Assembly: GCA_012270125.1 (NCBI GenBank)
Contig: JAAXIY010000084.1
Span: 1-37,789 of the forward strand
Direction of reading: 5' to 3'
Origin: Paracoccaceae bacterium
Lineage (GTDB): Bacteria; Pseudomonadota; Alphaproteobacteria; Rhodobacterales; Rhodobacteraceae
DNA length: 37,789 bases
The translations under genes were made by a program, and so were the position numbers. This document shows, in pieces, positions 35,580-37,789 of the stretch. Under the pieces are notes generated by a model. The model searched no databases. It saw only the letters and a list, made by a program, of their open reading frames with translations, and had not been told where the DNA came from. Position 1 is the stretch's first letter. Every line of letters starts with the position of its first letter.

Positions 35580-36401
35580 TTAGTGAGTTTGGTTATATTC
35601 AGACTTAAGGCTTTTTAAGTAAGCTATACTTTCAATAGTCCATATATCTTCGTTTTTTCTCGCATCTTCAAAATTTCCAGGCCATGGCAGCCAATGTTCG
35701 TAAATGACGCTGATATCTTTATCTTTAAACTTTGATAAAAGACCGGCAACGTTTGTAAGGCCTTTTCCCAGTGGAACACCCTCTATACTAAAACCCACAC
35801 CGTATGGGTCTATGCTAAATTGGTAGTCTTTTATGTGTAAATTAATGGTGTAATCTTTTAAACAGTCTATGGTTTCATCTGGCCATTCTCCAGCACAGAT
35901 TGAATTTGCCACATCCAAACAAGCTCCAAGATATTCTTCATCTACTAGTTTAATTATGTTTGCCATTCTATCTGAAGGAAAAGCAAAATGATTTTCTATT
36001 GCAATCTTACAGTTAATCTTTTCGGCAATTGGGAGAATGTTTTTAAATTCTTTTGCAATAATATCATCTGAAGTTCCAACATCATTGCCGTCTAAAGCTA
36101 TCCTCAATATTCTTGCGTCTAGGCGTTGAGCAATATCTAAATAAAGCTTGATACTTTCAGTTGAAAACGATTGCATACCAATTTCTAGATTAATTCCTTG
36201 CTTCTGAGCTGTTCTATAAAGCTGGTCCAGAGTTTGCGTTTCGATATTATGAACTGGCATATTATCTGCAATCTGCAAAACGTCTAAATCAAGTTTTGAT
36301 GTTATCCCAAGTAACTCTATGCAAGTTATTGGCGATGAGGGGGTCCGGTCTTTATGTCCAATAGACCAACGGTAAGAGTATGAGCCCAATCCTAACTTCA
36401 T
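35580..36401 (-). CDS. Sugar phosphate isomerase/epimerase (TIM barrel, AP-endonuclease 2 family)
   Basis: A 273-residue xylose-isomerase-like TIM barrel. Likely metal ligands are the glutamate in IAIENHFAF, the aspartate in GACLDVANS, the histidine in NLHIKDYQ and the glutamate in VIYEHW. Such proteins epimerise or isomerise keto-sugars or related inositol and sugar-acid derivatives. It overlaps the upstream isomerase-like gene by an ATGA, so the two are made together. Exact substrate unknown. Confidence 0.77.
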   Translation of the reverse strand: MKLGLGSYSYRWSIGHKDRTPSSPITCIELLGITSKLDLDVLQIADNMPVHNIETQTLDQLYRTAQKQGINLEIGMQSFSTESIKLYLDIAQRLDARILRIALDGNDVGTSDDIIAKEFKNILPIAEKINCKIAIENHFAFPSDRMANIIKLVDEEYLGACLDVANSICAGEWPDETIDCLKDYTINLHIKDYQFSIDPYGVGFSIEGVPLGKGLTNVAGLLSKFKDKDISVIYEHWLPWPGNFEDARKNEDIWTIESIAYLKSLKSEYNQTH

Positions 36402-37357
36402 AATAAATGTTTTATTAATTCTTTAGAAACGTATGCACTATCACCACTCTCGCGGAGCTCTTGAATTTTTTCATCACCAATTTTTGCAATTAGTGAGCGA
36501 AGATCTTCCATAGTCTCAAAAGTATGAGATATTGCCATGCTACCTGTACCTGCCCTTGTAAATACATCGTAAGCAATCCAACCATCATATCCAATTTTAT
36601 CCATAAAATGTATTGCTTCTAAAGTTTCCCATAAATTTACAGACCCAACAGGCATATCCCAGTCAGCTTGTCGATTGTTATCGTTAAAGTGAATATAGAA
36701 CAGACGTCCTGCATCATGTGCTGCGGCCATCTCAGCCGTCGGGCTTTCCTGTTCCATTAGCGAATGCCCCAAATCCATAGTAACACCTATGTTTTCAGAC
36801 CCGACCCGATCACAAAAATGTAGTGTTTTTCCCATTGATGGTAAAATAATTCTATTGCGCACTTCATAGGCCTTGTACTCTATGGAAATTTTTACATCCG
36901 CGTTGTAGTTAGCAACCTCTTGAAAGGCTTCGATAGCCCAATGCCATTGTTTCATATGGTCAACATGGAATGGGTGATCACTTCCGTCTATTAAAGGACA
37001 AACCGAAATCATATTAGCATCAAACTCTGTTGATATATCGATTGCCTTCTTCATGTAATCGATGGATTTTTTTCTTATTGAAGCGTCTGGGTTTGTAAAA
37101 GAACCCGCTCTAAAGAGATCTTCGCCTTTCAAATTTACATTGATAGCCGAAACATCATGTCCACTCTGCTTCAATATTTCTATATTTTGTCCCTCATGCC
37201 CCAAGTCTTGAGGATAGACTGGTTCTACACCGTCCGTCCGAGGAATGGATTTGGCAATATCCAAGCGCTCACTAAAGCTCTTTTCAGGTTGGTAAGTATG
37301 AAACCGGTCTGAATATTTTCCAAGAGTTCCCAAAAGAATTGAATTTTTTGTTCCCAT
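36398..37357 (-). CDS. Sugar phosphate isomerase/epimerase (TIM barrel)
   Basis: A second xylose-isomerase-like TIM barrel, 319 residues, distinct from its neighbour. Probable metal ligands lie in ISIEYKAYE, VTMDLGHS, IHFNDNN and the late AYDVFTR. The opening TDGVEPVYPQDLG and the HFDN-like motif resemble ketose isomerases or epimerases of the rhamnose/xylose type. An AGGATATTC ribosome site precedes the ATG. First gene of a minus-strand operon running to the MFS gene. Confidence 0.77.
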   Translation of the reverse strand: MGTKNSILLGTLGKYSDRFHTYQPEKSFSERLDIAKSIPRTDGVEPVYPQDLGHEGQNIEILKQSGHDVSAINVNLKGEDLFRAGSFTNPDASIRKKSIDYMKKAIDISTEFDANMISVCPLIDGSDHPFHVDHMKQWHWAIEAFQEVANYNADVKISIEYKAYEVRNRIILPSMGKTLHFCDRVGSENIGVTMDLGHSLMEQESPTAEMAAAHDAGRLFYIHFNDNNRQADWDMPVGSVNLWETLEAIHFMDKIGYDGWIAYDVFTRAGTGSMAISHTFETMEDLRSLIAKIGDEKIQELRESGDSAYVSKELIKHLL

Positions 37358-37445
37358 GAATATCCTCCGGCTATGTTTTCACAAATTAAACATAAAAAAT
37401 TGCCATGACCAAATGAAACTTGTGGCTGTTTTTTTGGAAGTAATG

Positions 37446-37789
37446 TTAAACTTTGTTTACTGCTGAGCACATAATACGAAGTTTTGCTTCTGCTAACTCA
37501 GGGCTTAGTAAGCCAAGCCCACAATCAGGGGCAATGACAAGCCTATTTCTATCAATATGATCTAAAGCAGAATTAATTCTATCAATGATTTCTTCTTCTC
37601 TTTCAATTCGGCTTGAAGCAATGGCGATAGCCCCAAAGATAACAGATTTCTTCTCAAACTTTTCCAATAATTCTAAATTATTTTGACAGTGAGCGTCCTC
37701 TATAGATACCTGATCAATGTTTAACTCGTCTACCTCTTTGGCAAGAAGGTGATAACTTTCTGGATCAGCTTTTTTGTAGTCTTCATCAT
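37446..37789 (-). CDS. Cobalamin-independent methionine-synthase-like protein, C-terminal part (cut by window edge)
   Basis: The frame is open to the right edge, so only about the last 113 residues are present; an internal ATG at 37667 is not the real start. The segment QVSIEDAHC followed by KKSVIFGAIAI, then LVIAPDCGLGLL and LAEAKLR, matches the catalytic C-terminal barrel of MetE relatives. In these, the cysteine of the PDCG motif is a zinc ligand. It may be a short MetE-core protein, which often methylates something other than homocysteine. It lies 88 bp upstream (minus strand) of the isomerase operon, whose start is at 37357. Confidence 0.75.
   Translation of the reverse strand, partial: DEDYKKADPESYHLLAKEVDELNIDQVSIEDAHCQNNLELLEKFEKKSVIFGAIAIASSRIEREEEIIDRINSALDHIDRNRLVIAPDCGLGLLSPELAEAKLRIMCSAVNKV

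Overview
The window is AT-rich and densely packed. Genes overlap by 1-17 bases, convergent genes abut or overlap at their stops, and the longest gap between genes is about 190 bp. Urease order (ureD-A-small ORF-B-C-E-F-G), Tat and Sec signal peptides on ABC binding proteins and overall protein character suggest a streamlined, probably marine alphaproteobacterium (Rhodobacterales- or SAR116-like). That assignment is inference from gene content. I saw no rRNA, tRNA, CRISPR array, insertion sequence or phage gene.

Layout. (1) Bases 1-5244: end of purine catabolism, with allantoinase PuuE (cut by the left edge), allantoicase and ureidoglycolate lyase, then a convergent 8-oxoguanine-deaminase-like amidohydrolase and an MmgE/PrpD protein. 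(2) 5372-9975: a complete LivKHMGF-type ABC importer with an internal hairpin after the binding-protein gene. (3) 9978-11913: a short-chain dehydrogenase, an Asp/Glu/hydantoin racemase relative with only one cysteine, and a SnoaL-like protein. (4) 12106-17128: a full urease operon with an unlisted 56-residue exported/membrane peptide gene between ureA and ureB. (5) 17614-21238 (minus): a ribose-type ABC importer ending in a strong terminator. (6) 21366-26767 (plus, divergent from it): MtnK kinase, MtnA isomerase, a class II aldolase fused to a short-chain dehydrogenase, and a SorC-family regulator. (7) 26888-30241: an MTA-deaminase-like amidohydrolase, a trimeric purine nucleoside phosphorylase with an altered 5' pocket, a dehydrogenase and a cupin. 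(8) 30246-37789: an IlvD/Edd dehydratase, a YczE-type membrane protein, an AcuC-like deacetylase, an MFS transporter, a GFA protein, two TIM-barrel sugar isomerase relatives and the end of a MetE-like protein.

How the genes may work together. Regions 5-7 read as one pathway for 5'-deoxy or 5'-methylthio nucleosides and their free sugars. The nucleoside would be deaminated to the inosine form and split by phosphorolysis to hypoxanthine and a 5-modified ribose-1-phosphate. MtnA would isomerise this and the fused aldolase would cleave it to dihydroxyacetone phosphate and an aldehyde, which the attached dehydrogenase could process. Imported free sugar would enter through the ABC importer and MtnK. 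This resembles the known DHAP shunt, but uses a deaminase/6-oxopurine phosphorylase entry and a fused last enzyme. Hypoxanthine and 8-oxoguanine would drain to urate, ureides and urea, which urease in the same window would turn into ammonia. The pathway assignment is inference; the gene families and the residues cited are read from the sequence.
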